A DNA stretch of 64,000 nt from Pseudomonadota bacterium. Lineage in GTDB: Bacteria > Pseudomonadota > Alphaproteobacteria > Sphingomonadales > Sphingomonadaceae. Where the stretch lies: positions 124,001-188,000 of the forward strand of contig JAEWZX010000007.1 of the NCBI GenBank assembly GCA_023394965.1, given 5' to 3'. A program made the position numbers and the translations under genes. Position 1 is the first letter of the stretch; each line of letters starts with the position of its first letter. Positions 1-8,303 of this stretch are shown here, one piece after another. Below the pieces are notes generated by a model. It had not been told where the DNA came from. It saw only the letters and a list, made by a program, of their open reading frames with translations, and made no database searches.

Positions 1-320
1 CACACGCCCGCCGGGTTGATGGCATAATCGCCCGCCCGCAGCGTGATGCTTTCCCGCCTGCCGTCGGGGAATTCCTGCGTCAGCGCCATTTCCCCGGCGG
101 TGCAGATCACCACTTCTTCGCCGATCGGGTGCATTTCCCAGCTCGACCAGCTTTCGGTAAAACTGTGCTGGCTGACCAGCCTGCCGTCGCGCCCGTCCGC
201 GCCGTGCCGCCGGCCATAGGCTTCGTACCATTCCAGCCCGTCGAAAGGGGGCTGGGGCACGGCCGTCCCGCCGAGGCCCAGATGGACGAAACGGTCGGCA
301 AGACGGCGCGGCCCGGTCAT
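1..320 (-). CDS. Cupin-domain protein (3' end cut by window edge)
   Basis: The minus strand reads from an ATG at 318-320 to the window edge without a stop, giving about 106 residues of a longer protein. The sequence ends in a run typical of a cupin barrel: a GEE/VVICTAGEM strand pair, then LRAGDYAINPAGV, the usual turn in which a small beta-barrel shields a metal or ligand. The start lies one base after the stop of the VOC gene at 322-717, so the two are almost certainly co-transcribed. The substrate is unknown; such proteins are often sugar-binding or dioxygenase-like. The C-terminus is outside the window, so full length and metal ligands cannot be judged. Confidence 0.7.
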   Translation of the reverse strand, partial: MTGPRRLADRFVHLGLGGTAVPQPPFDGLEWYEAYGRRHGADGRDGRLVSQHSFTESWSSWEMHPIGEEVVICTAGEMALTQEFPDGRRESITLRAGDYAINPAGV

Positions 321-321
321 G

Positions 322-717
322 TCAGCCCACCTTGTCCATCAGGAAGGCGTTCAGCTTGTTCCCATCCGGATCGCGGAAATAGGCGGCATAGAACACCATG
401 CCGTTTTCGTCCGCTTCGCCGCGGGGGCCGGGTTCGCCTTCGCAGGTTCCGCCATGGGCCAGCGCGATGTCATACAGGCGTTTCACCTGGTCGCGGTCCT
501 TCGCTTCGAAGGCGACCATCGTGCCGTTGCCCACCGTCGCTTCCTTGCCGTCGAACGGCTTGGTCGCAGCGATACCGGCGCCGCCGCCGGGTTCGCCCCA
601 GGCGATGTAGCTTTCGAAATCCATCATCCTCCCGACGCCCATTTCCGCGGCGAGAGGATCATAGAAACTGGCTGCGCGCGCCAGATCGTTGGTCCCGACA
701 GTAACGTATCCGATCAT
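322..717 (-). CDS. VOC-family (glyoxalase/bleomycin-resistance fold) protein
   Basis: A 131-residue protein with the single vicinal-oxygen-chelate layout. It opens with MIGYVTVGTNDLARAASFYD, the usual first strand and helix, and ends with YFRDPDGNKLNAF, the family's RDPDGN turn. The length is normal for one two-module VOC domain that works as a dimer. Members bind a metal and act on glutathione conjugates, catechols or drugs, and nothing here fixes the substrate. It precedes the cupin gene with one base between them, so both are probably read from one promoter in the short gap before 777. Confidence 0.8.
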   Translation of the reverse strand: MIGYVTVGTNDLARAASFYDPLAAEMGVGRMMDFESYIAWGEPGGGAGIAATKPFDGKEATVGNGTMVAFEAKDRDQVKRLYDIALAHGGTCEGEPGPRGEADENGMVFYAAYFRDPDGNKLNAFLMDKVG

Positions 718-776
718 TACACCATTCCTTGAAAGCGATTCGCGACCAAGAGAACATTACGGGAACATTTCCAACT

Positions 777-2594
777 CTACAAGGGCGCGCATTCCGCCTT
801 GAGCCAGGCGAGATCATCGCCGTCCAGCTGCGGTGCCAATATCTCCAGCACCCTGGCGTGGTAATCGTCCCACCAGCCGATTTCGGCAGGGGTCAGCAGG
901 CTCCTGTCGACCAGCCTGCGGTCGAGCGGCACGAAGGTCAGCGTTTCGAAACCGAGATAATCGCCTTCGCTTTCGATTCCCGCAGGCACGACCAGCACCA
1001 GATTTTCGATCCGGATGCCATAGGCACCGGCTTTGTAGTAACCCGGCTCGTTCGACAGGATCATCCCTTCGCGCAATTCCGTTTCGGTCCCCGGGAAAGC
1101 GCCGCCCGGCTTCGATATGCGCTGCGGCCCTTCGTGGACCGACAGATAGCTGCCGACCCCGTGGCCGGTGCCGTGGCCGTAATCGACCCCGCCGTTCCAC
1201 AGATGCATCCGGGCCAGCACGTCCAGCGCGCCGCCGCTGGTGCGATCGGGGAATTTCTGCATGTCGAGCTGGATGTGGCCCTTCAGCACGCGGGTATTGC
1301 GTTCCACCATTTCCGCGCTCGGTTCGCCGGGGCCGACCCAGACGGTGCGGGTGATGTCGGTAGTGCCGTCGAGATACTGGCCGCCCGAATCGACCAGATA
1401 GATCGACGATGGCGGGATCGGGATATTGCTGTCTTCATCCACCTTGTAATGCGGCAGGGCGGCATGCGGGCCGGCCGCGCTGATCGTGTCGAAGCTGGCA
1501 TCTTTCAACAACCCGCCCGCTTCGCGGAATTCGCGCAGTTTCGCCGCAGCGGCAAGTTCGTCCACCCCGCCCTTGGGCGCTTCGACCGAAATCCACCGCA
1601 GGAAGCGGGAAACGGCCGCGCCGTCGCGCGCCTGGGCATCGCGATGGCCCTGCTGTTCGGCGGGGTTCTTGATCGCCTTGGGCAGCACGGTGGGATCGGC
1701 ATCGCGGACCACCTTGGCCCCGCCTGCCTCCAGCGCGTGGAAAATTCCGGCCACCGCATGATTGGGATCGACGGCAACGGTCTTGCCCTTCAGCCCTTCA
1801 AGCGCGGGCTGGAATTCATCGCGATTGCGCACCGTAACCGCATTGCCCAGATGCTGCGTCAGTTCGGGCGTCACCTTGTCGGGGGCGATGAACAGTTCCG
1901 CCGTGCCATCGGCCCGCGCCAGCACGTAAGACAGGGCAACCGGCGTGTTGTCGACATCGGTGCCGCGCATGTTGAGCAGCCAGGCTACCGAATCGAGCGC
2001 GCTGATGACGGTCGCATCATAGCCTTCCTGCTTCAGCCAGTCGGCGATTTCGGCGCGCTTGTCGGCGCTTGAACGGCCGGCATGGCTGTCTGTGTGGGGG
2101 ACGGCTGCGGCCAGCGATGCCTGCGGCTGGTCGTCCCAGATCGCATCGATCGGATTGCCATCGACCGGCACCAGTTCGATGCCTTTCTTGGCGAACAGCT
2201 TTTCCGCGTCTTCGGCCCAGCCGATCCCGTGCAGCCAGGCGTCATAGCCGATCTTCGCACCTTCGGGCGCATTGGCGGCGAGCCATTTGGCGGGCGAGGT
2301 GGCAGGCACATCTTCGTAATCGTAAAGCTTGCCGTCCACCTGTTCGCGCACCTGGACGGTGTAGCGGCCATCGGTGAACATGGCGGCCCCCTTGCCGCCA
2401 ACCGCGTCTTTCAGCACCGCGGCGCTGCCCGCGCTGCCGCCGAAGCCGGTCAGCCATTGCAGGCGCTGCGCGTAAGAGCCGACATATTCGCTCATGTGTT
2501 CATCGGAAATCGGGATCACGAAACCGTCCAGGCCACGGCGGCCCAGTTCCTTGCGCAATCCGTCGAGACGGGCTTCGTATGTCTGCATCAGCAT
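777..2594 (-). CDS. M24-family aminopeptidase P (Xaa-Pro aminopeptidase)
   Basis: A 605-residue cytoplasmic metallopeptidase expected to remove an N-terminal residue that precedes proline. Two creatinase-like N-terminal domains (about residues 5-310) are followed by the pita-bread catalytic domain. Dinuclear metal ligands are visible in order: the two Asp of VDSGG...DGTTDITRT near 400-412, the His in GHGVGSYLSVHEGP near 471-488, Glu of LSNEPGYY near 513 and Glu of RIENLVLV near 528. The extra C-terminal 60 residues match the long, three-domain APP1-type enzymes, which run to about 600 residues. Two ATGs lie at 2594 and 2588; the first is used here. It is divergent from the S9 peptidase at 2742, so two peptide-degrading genes share one intergenic space. 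Confidence 0.93.
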   Translation of the reverse strand: MLMQTYEARLDGLRKELGRRGLDGFVIPISDEHMSEYVGSYAQRLQWLTGFGGSAGSAAVLKDAVGGKGAAMFTDGRYTVQVREQVDGKLYDYEDVPATSPAKWLAANAPEGAKIGYDAWLHGIGWAEDAEKLFAKKGIELVPVDGNPIDAIWDDQPQASLAAAVPHTDSHAGRSSADKRAEIADWLKQEGYDATVISALDSVAWLLNMRGTDVDNTPVALSYVLARADGTAELFIAPDKVTPELTQHLGNAVTVRNRDEFQPALEGLKGKTVAVDPNHAVAGIFHALEAGGAKVVRDADPTVLPKAIKNPAEQQGHRDAQARDGAAVSRFLRWISVEAPKGGVDELAAAAKLREFREAGGLLKDASFDTISAAGPHAALPHYKVDEDSNIPIPPSSIYLVDSGGQYLDGTTDITRTVWVGPGEPSAEMVERNTRVLKGHIQLDMQKFPDRTSGGALDVLARMHLWNGGVDYGHGTGHGVGSYLSVHEGPQRISKPGGAFPGTETELREGMILSNEPGYYKAGAYGIRIENLVLVVPAGIESEGDYLGFETLTFVPLDRRLVDRSLLTPAEIGWWDDYHARVLEILAPQLDGDDLAWLKAECAPL

Positions 2595-2741
2595 GGGCGA
2601 AAAATATCCTTTCGTCGGGGCCGGTGGCGCGCTGGCCGACTCGGCGCTTGCGGCCTTGAAGGGGGCCGCATAATCACCGTGCCTTAATAGGCATCTGCGG
2701 CGCGCCTTTCCACCTTTGCGCCGCCCAAGGGGGGATCGGCC

Positions 2742-4916
2742 ATGTCTTTCAAGCGATACACTGCATACCTATCTGCCGCGTCGCTGGCGTTTGCCGCACC
2801 GCTCCATGCCCAAAATACCGAAGGGACACACGTGACACAGCCGACTTCCCCGCCCACAGCCGAGAAGCGCGATCACAGCTATTCGCATCACGGGATCACC
2901 ATTGCCGATCCCTATTTCTGGCTGAAAGATCAGTCATATCCGACCGTGGACGACACGGATATTCTCGATCACCTGAAGGCGGAAAATGCCTGGTTCGAAG
3001 CGCGGATGAAGCCGCAGCAGGCGCTGGTCGACGAATTGTTCGAAGAAATGAAGGGGCGGATCAAGGAAGACGATTCCACCGTTCCGCAGAAGGATGGCGA
3101 CTGGCTGTACTGGTCCGAATTCGAAGAAGGCGCGGAATATCGCAAATATTACCGCAGGCCGGTCGCGGGCGGCGATGCGCAGCTGATCCTCGATGAAAAC
3201 GTGCTGGCGGACGGCCACGAATATTTCCGGCTCGGCGCTTTCTCCATCTCGAAGAACGGTCGCTATCTTGCCTATTCGGCCGATACCAATGGGTCGGAAC
3301 GCTTCACCGCGCGGATCAAGGATCTGCAGACCGGCGAATTGCTGCCCGATGAAATTCCCGGCACGCTGTCGGGCCTGGTCTGGGTGAAGAACGATAGTGC
3401 GCTGGTCTATGGCCTGGCCGATGACAATTGGCGGGTCCATGATGCGACCATGCATGTGCTGGGCACACCGGTCAGCCAGGATGTGGAACTGTATCGCGAA
3501 ACCGCCGACGAAGGCTTCCGGGTCGGGGCCGGTCTGACCGCGCAGGAAGACTGGCTGGTCATCGCCACGGGCGATAACGAAACCAGCGAAGTGCGCCTGG
3601 TGCCGGCCGACAATCCGACTGCCGAACCGATTCTGGTGAAGGCGCGGCAGAAAGGCGTCGAATACGATGTCGATGTGCGGGACGGGACCCTGTGGGTTCA
3701 CGCCAATGACGATCACGTCAATTTCCGCCTGGCCACCGCCACGCTCGATGCGCCGGGGGAATGGACCACGCTGATCCCCGGATCCGACGAATTCTATCTG
3801 ACCGATTTCGATCTGTTCAAGGATTTCTACGTCACCGAAGGGCGGCTGCGCGGGCTCGACCAGATTCAGCTGCGCGATTATGCCAACCCCAATCTGGTCA
3901 AGCCGATCGCCTTTACCGAAGCCAGCTTCAACGCCGGGCTCAGCAACAATCCCGAATACGATCAGGATACGCTGCGCCTTGCCTATGAAAGCATGGTGAC
4001 GCCCGATTCCGTGTTCGATTATCATGTCGCCAGCGGCGAACTGGAACTGCTCAAGCAGCAGGAAATCCCCAGCGGCTACGATGTCGATCTCTACACCACC
4101 GAACGGGTGGAAATTCCCGCGCGGGATGGCACCATGGTCCCGGTCAGCATCGTCATGCGCAAGGACCGGCCGCACACCGGGCCGCTGCATCTCTATGCCT
4201 ATGGCGCTTATGGCTATGCCGTGCCGCCGGGCTTTTCGACCACGCGGCTCAGCCTGATCGATCGCGGCTATGCCTATGCCATCGCGCATATCCGCGGGGG
4301 CGATGATCTGGGCCGCAAATGGTATCTGCAGGGCAAGCTCAACGAACGGACCAACACTTTCAACGATTTCGTCGATGTGGCGAAAGGGCTGGTGGCCAGG
4401 GGCTATACCGAAAAGGGCCGGATCAGCATTTCCGGCGGTTCGGCTGGCGGCGAACTGATGGGGGTGGTGGTCAACACCGATCCCGATCTGTGGGGCGCGG
4501 TGGTGGCGCATGTGCCGTTTGTCGATGTGCTCAACACCATGCTCGATGAAGATCTGCCGCTGACGCCGGGCGAATGGCCCGAATGGGGCAATCCGATCCT
4601 GTCGAAACAGGCCTTCGCCTATATCCTCAGCTATTCGCCTTACGATCAGGTGGTGGCGCAGGACTATCCGCCCATGCTGGTCACTGCCGGGCTCAACGAT
4701 CCGCGTGTGACCTATTGGGAACCGGCCAAGTGGGTGGCCAAGCTGCGCGAAGTGAAGACCGACGATAACGAACTGCTGCTCAAGACCAATATGGGCGCGG
4801 GCCATGGGGGCAAATCGGGCCGGTTCGAATCCATTCGCGAAGCGGCGGAAGAAGTGGCGTTCATTCTGTGGCAGCAGGGCGGCGCCGAACAATCGGACAC
4901 CAAACAGGGCCAATAA
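2742..4916 (+). CDS. S9-family serine peptidase (oligopeptidase B/prolyl oligopeptidase type), exported
   Basis: A 724-residue serine peptidase. The N-terminus (KRYTAYLSAASLAFAAPLHAQ) is a classic cleavable signal peptide, so it probably works in the periplasm. A beta-propeller covers about residues 40-430; the alpha/beta-hydrolase domain follows. The nucleophile elbow ISGGSAGGEL puts Ser near 567, Asp in GLNDPRV is near 653 and His in GAGHGGKSGR near 688, a complete catalytic triad. The GGSAGG elbow and the RGGDDLGRKWYLQGK segment resemble oligopeptidase B, which cleaves peptides after basic residues; many bacterial oligopeptidase B proteins lack a signal peptide, so export is notable. The thioesterase gene begins five bases after its stop. 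Confidence 0.92.
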   Translation: MSFKRYTAYLSAASLAFAAPLHAQNTEGTHVTQPTSPPTAEKRDHSYSHHGITIADPYFWLKDQSYPTVDDTDILDHLKAENAWFEARMKPQQALVDELFEEMKGRIKEDDSTVPQKDGDWLYWSEFEEGAEYRKYYRRPVAGGDAQLILDENVLADGHEYFRLGAFSISKNGRYLAYSADTNGSERFTARIKDLQTGELLPDEIPGTLSGLVWVKNDSALVYGLADDNWRVHDATMHVLGTPVSQDVELYRETADEGFRVGAGLTAQEDWLVIATGDNETSEVRLVPADNPTAEPILVKARQKGVEYDVDVRDGTLWVHANDDHVNFRLATATLDAPGEWTTLIPGSDEFYLTDFDLFKDFYVTEGRLRGLDQIQLRDYANPNLVKPIAFTEASFNAGLSNNPEYDQDTLRLAYESMVTPDSVFDYHVASGELELLKQQEIPSGYDVDLYTTERVEIPARDGTMVPVSIVMRKDRPHTGPLHLYAYGAYGYAVPPGFSTTRLSLIDRGYAYAIAHIRGGDDLGRKWYLQGKLNERTNTFNDFVDVAKGLVARGYTEKGRISISGGSAGGELMGVVVNTDPDLWGAVVAHVPFVDVLNTMLDEDLPLTPGEWPEWGNPILSKQAFAYILSYSPYDQVVAQDYPPMLVTAGLNDPRVTYWEPAKWVAKLREVKTDDNELLLKTNMGAGHGGKSGRFESIREAAEEVAFILWQQGGAEQSDTKQGQ

Positions 4917-4921
4917 GACGG

Positions 4922-5305
4922 GTGATTAACAAGTATATCGCTGTTCAGGAGCACATCGACGAGCTTGGCCACGTCAATAATGCCGTTTGGGTGCAGTGGA
5001 TTCAGGACATCGCCACCTCCCATTGGGATGCCGCCGCCCGCCCCGAAGACCACGCGGCATTCTACTGGGTCGTGACCCGTCACGAGATCGATTATCGGGG
5101 AAATATCTCTGTGGGACAAAGTGTTACGGGCGAAACGTGGATCGAAGGCCCAGCTCGCGGGGCAACTTCGCTGCGGCGTGTCGATTTCCGCAACGATGCG
5201 GGCCGGGTGATCGTCAGCGCCGCCACGACATGGGCCATGCTCGACCGGGAAACCAACAGGCTGGTGCGGGTAAGGCCCGAAATCCTCGCCCCCTTCACCC
5301 CCTAG
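4922..5305 (+). CDS. Hotdog-fold acyl-CoA thioesterase (4-hydroxybenzoyl-CoA thioesterase-like)
   Basis: A 127-residue protein using a GTG start at 4922. An upstream in-frame ATG at 4868 lies inside the peptidase gene and adds residues that do not look like the family, so GTG is preferred. The first 30 residues (VQEHIDELGHVNNAVWVQWIQD) carry the D-x-x-G-H-V-N-N motif of YbgC/4HBT thioesterases, which supplies the catalytic acid and the helix over the CoA. These enzymes hydrolyse acyl-CoA thioesters as tetramers. Its 3' end overlaps the convergent diguanylate cyclase gene by 11 bp. The acyl substrate is unknown. Confidence 0.88.
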   Translation: MINKYIAVQEHIDELGHVNNAVWVQWIQDIATSHWDAAARPEDHAAFYWVVTRHEIDYRGNISVGQSVTGETWIEGPARGATSLRRVDFRNDAGRVIVSAATTWAMLDRETNRLVRVRPEILAPFTP

Positions 5306-7058
5306 CGAGCGCGCCGGCCTCGTCGTCGCCCTCCGGCACGAACCACTCCAGCGTGTCGCGGCCCGTGCGGTTCCGCCCCGCGCATTTCGCCTCGTAGAGC
5401 AACTGGTCGGCCCGGGTGTAAAGGCTCCAGAAATCGAGCTCAGGGTCATCTGCGACCGCTGAAAAATCGAGCAGACCCATGCTGGCGGTAACCGGGCGGT
5501 CGAGCCCGTCCATGTTCTCCAGCGTGCGAGCCGTGATCGCCCGCCGCCGCGCCTCGGCCCGCTTTGCGGAATCCTTGCCGCGCAGCATCAGGAGGAATTC
5601 CTCGCCCCCGATGCGGAATGCGATCAGGTCCTTGTCATCGCTGCCCCTCAGCGCCTCCGCCACGCAGACCAGCACTGCATCCCCGTAAGGATGGCCGAAG
5701 AGATCGTTGATCGGTTTGAAATGGTCGATGTCGATCACGGCGATTGTGTGAAAGCCTGCCTTAACCAGCGATTCGAAGCGTGCATCGAGAGACCGGCGAT
5801 TGCGCAATCCCGTCAGCTCGTCGCGTTCGCTGAGCTTTTCGAGCGAGCGTGCTTCGTCCAGCGCCTGGTCGCGCTCGTGCTTGATCGAGATGAAGCGGTC
5901 GGCCACGCCCAGCGCGGTGGCCACGACTTCAAACAGCAGGGCAAAATTCTGTGGCCAGGTTTCGTCGAAGGCGTAGCTTTCCGGAAACAGCGTCACGGCT
6001 CCGAACTGGATGACCACTACGGCGCTGAACGGTGCAAAACCCAGAATGAGATAGGAGGCCATGCGGCTGCCCGCCCGTCTGGCACGCCATAGAATGGCGA
6101 AATAGGCCCCCAGCATTAGCACATAGGCCCCGAAATAGATTTGATCGATCCAGTTGCCAAACAGCTGGGGGTAGTAGGTTGTCGCCAATCCGTTCACGAT
6201 AGAAAGACAGGCGATAACCAGCAGTACCATGCGGTTCCGACGCGAAATGAACTCGGGCTCAACAAAATTGCTCGCAAAGAGCATTGTCGCGGCCACCATC
6301 ACGTCCAGGCTCAGATAAGTGATGTTGAGTTCGCTGTTGAAATCGATCGGCGTCATGAGCGGAAGAAGGCCCGACACCGCGGCTGTCTGGATAAACGCCA
6401 TGGCGCAGAAAAGTGCATGCCAAAGGGGAAATGGTTCGCGCAGGGCGCGGTAATATCCCAGATCGAACAGGATCGGGGCGATGAGCAGACCGCATATCAG
6501 CGCGGCCAGCAGATGAGCGAAACCGGCAATGGGGCGGATCGAAGGCTTTGCACCAAGCTTGGCATCGATCAGCACTTCAGGCCATTTCCCGCCGTCGAGA
6601 GTAAATACCAGAGCGGTCGGCTGCCGGTCGATTTCGGGTAGTTCGATCATCGATCGCAGGCTCGATGCACCGAGCCAGGTATCGGGGAACCGGTAGGATC
6701 GGCTGTAGCGTGTTCCTTCATCGTCGATCAGCGTGGCAGTAAGCTTGTCGAATTCCTGTCGTTCGAATTCCGCATATCGAAAAGCGTCGGTATCTAAATT
6801 CCGGCCTTGCAAGTCGATGCGGATGAAGTGGCGCTCAGCTTGCCAGTTGCGGATATTGCCGTTGCAGGTCCATGCTTCCGGGCGCTGCGCCACATCGGCA
6901 AGCCGGAGGGATCTGTCGCCCGAGATCCAGCAGATCGACTGCTTCGCGAAACTCGGCGCTGCGATCGCCGGGGTGGGGGCGAGAAACTGGCCCGCGATGA
7001 CTGCCAGCAAAATCAGCCGCAGCGCAAGCAGCAGATCAAATGATAAAATGCGTCCCAC
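5295..7058 (-). CDS. 7TM-sensor diguanylate cyclase (GGDEF)
   Basis: A 587-residue inner-membrane signalling protein with a GTG start at 7058. A signal sequence (LLLALRLILLAVIAGQFLAP) leads into a periplasmic region of about 150 residues, then roughly seven hydrophobic helices (about 190-380). This is the 7TMR-DISM arrangement. The cytoplasmic part begins with a short coiled linker (EARSLEKLSERDELTGLRNRRSLDA) and the cyclase domain with FRIGGEEFLLML near residue 486, an intact active-site signature for making c-di-GMP from two GTP. The usual inhibitory RxxD five residues before GGEEF is not obvious. The ligand is unknown. Convergent with the thioesterase; the next gene upstream on the same strand is ald. 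Confidence 0.9.
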   Translation of the reverse strand: MGRILSFDLLLALRLILLAVIAGQFLAPTPAIAAPSFAKQSICWISGDRSLRLADVAQRPEAWTCNGNIRNWQAERHFIRIDLQGRNLDTDAFRYAEFERQEFDKLTATLIDDEGTRYSRSYRFPDTWLGASSLRSMIELPEIDRQPTALVFTLDGGKWPEVLIDAKLGAKPSIRPIAGFAHLLAALICGLLIAPILFDLGYYRALREPFPLWHALFCAMAFIQTAAVSGLLPLMTPIDFNSELNITYLSLDVMVAATMLFASNFVEPEFISRRNRMVLLVIACLSIVNGLATTYYPQLFGNWIDQIYFGAYVLMLGAYFAILWRARRAGSRMASYLILGFAPFSAVVVIQFGAVTLFPESYAFDETWPQNFALLFEVVATALGVADRFISIKHERDQALDEARSLEKLSERDELTGLRNRRSLDARFESLVKAGFHTIAVIDIDHFKPINDLFGHPYGDAVLVCVAEALRGSDDKDLIAFRIGGEEFLLMLRGKDSAKRAEARRRAITARTLENMDGLDRPVTASMGLLDFSAVADDPELDFWSLYTRADQLLYEAKCAGRNRTGRDTLEWFVPEGDDEAGALARG

Positions 7059-7119
7059 GTGCTCGCGCTAGTGCGTTTGGCTTAAAGGACAATTAAGGAT
7101 TTCCGGGCGGCACTCTGGC

Positions 7120-8235
7120 TCAATGGAGCAGATCTGCAACGGGTCGATAATTGTAGCCCAGTTCGCTGGCTACCGCTTCGTACGTTACTTCGCCTTTGTG
7201 TACATTAAGGCCCGCTGCAAGGTGCGGGTCAGCGGCCAGCGCATCCTGCCAGCCCATGCGCGCGATGCGTAACGCATGCGGTAGCGTCACATTGTTAAGG
7301 GCATAGGTGCTGGTGCGGGCCACGGCGCCGGGCATATTGGCGACGCAATAGTGAACCACGTCGTCCACCACATATGTCGGCTCGGCATGGGTGGTTGCGC
7401 GGCTGGTCTCGAAACATCCCCCCTGATCGATTGCAACATCGACCAGCACAGCCCCCTTTTGCATGTCTTTGAGTATCTCGCGCGGAACGAGCTTCGGAGC
7501 CGCTGCTCCGGGGATGAGAACTGCGCCAATAACCAGATCGGCAGTCGTCACCGCGTCATAAAGGTTGGCTGCATTCGAAAAACGTGTGTTGGCACGGGCT
7601 TCGAAGTGGGTGCCGACCTTTTCCAGAACCTCCGGATCGCGGTCGAGAATGGTGACATCTGCCCCCAGACCGGCGGCCATCTGGGCGGCATTGAAGCCAA
7701 CCACGCCGCCGCCAATGATCACGACTTTGCCCGGCATTACACCTGGCACGCCGCCCAGCAGCACGCCTCGCCCGCCATGGGCCTTTTCAAGCGCAGTAGC
7801 GCCTGCTTGCACGCTCATGCGTCCGGCAACCTGGCTCATCGGTTTCAACAGGGGCAGCTGGCCACGCGGGCCAGTGACCGTTTCATAGGCGATCGCAGTC
7901 ACTCCGCTTTCCACCAGATCCTTGGTTTGCTCCGGATCAGGGGCGAGGTGCAGATATGTATATAGAATCTGTCCTTCACGCAGTTTCTTGCGCTCGACCG
8001 ATTGCGGTTCCTTGACCTTCACCACCATTTCGCACTCGGCGAAAATCGGATCGGGACCGTCGACAATTTTTGCCCCAGCGGACACATATTGTTCGTCGGT
8101 GGCGTCGATACCGCAGCCAGCCCCGCTCTCGATCCACACTTCATGACCCTGCATGACGAGCTCTTTCACGCTTTCGGGTGTCAAACCGACGCGATATTCA
8201 TGGTTCTTGATTTCTTTGGGGCTGCCGATGAGCAT
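7120..8235 (-). CDS. ald: Alanine dehydrogenase
   Basis: A 371-residue NAD-dependent enzyme that interconverts L-alanine and pyruvate plus ammonia; it works in the cytoplasm as a hexamer. The length equals the family norm. Diagnostic segments are the start MLIGSPKEIKNHEYRVGLTP, the catalytic KVKEPQ Lys (about 75), YLHLAP with the catalytic His (about 96), and the Rossmann turn GGGVVGFNAAQMAAGLGA near 175. A clear AAGGAG ribosome site (8247-8242) sits six bases before the ATG at 8235. No Lrp/AsnC regulator, a common partner, lies alongside. Confidence 0.96.
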   Translation of the reverse strand: MLIGSPKEIKNHEYRVGLTPESVKELVMQGHEVWIESGAGCGIDATDEQYVSAGAKIVDGPDPIFAECEMVVKVKEPQSVERKKLREGQILYTYLHLAPDPEQTKDLVESGVTAIAYETVTGPRGQLPLLKPMSQVAGRMSVQAGATALEKAHGGRGVLLGGVPGVMPGKVVIIGGGVVGFNAAQMAAGLGADVTILDRDPEVLEKVGTHFEARANTRFSNAANLYDAVTTADLVIGAVLIPGAAAPKLVPREILKDMQKGAVLVDVAIDQGGCFETSRATTHAEPTYVVDDVVHYCVANMPGAVARTSTYALNNVTLPHALRIARMGWQDALAADPHLAAGLNVHKGEVTYEAVASELGYNYRPVADLLH

Positions 8236-8303
8236 AGGAGGCTCCTTGTCTGCCAGATTTCGTTACAACTGCAACCATACCAAGGCAAGCCCGAGCGGGC
8301 GTG

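Noticed and set aside
729..2072. 447-codon plus-strand frame
   Set aside because: Antisense to the aminopeptidase P gene, which holds all its metal ligands.
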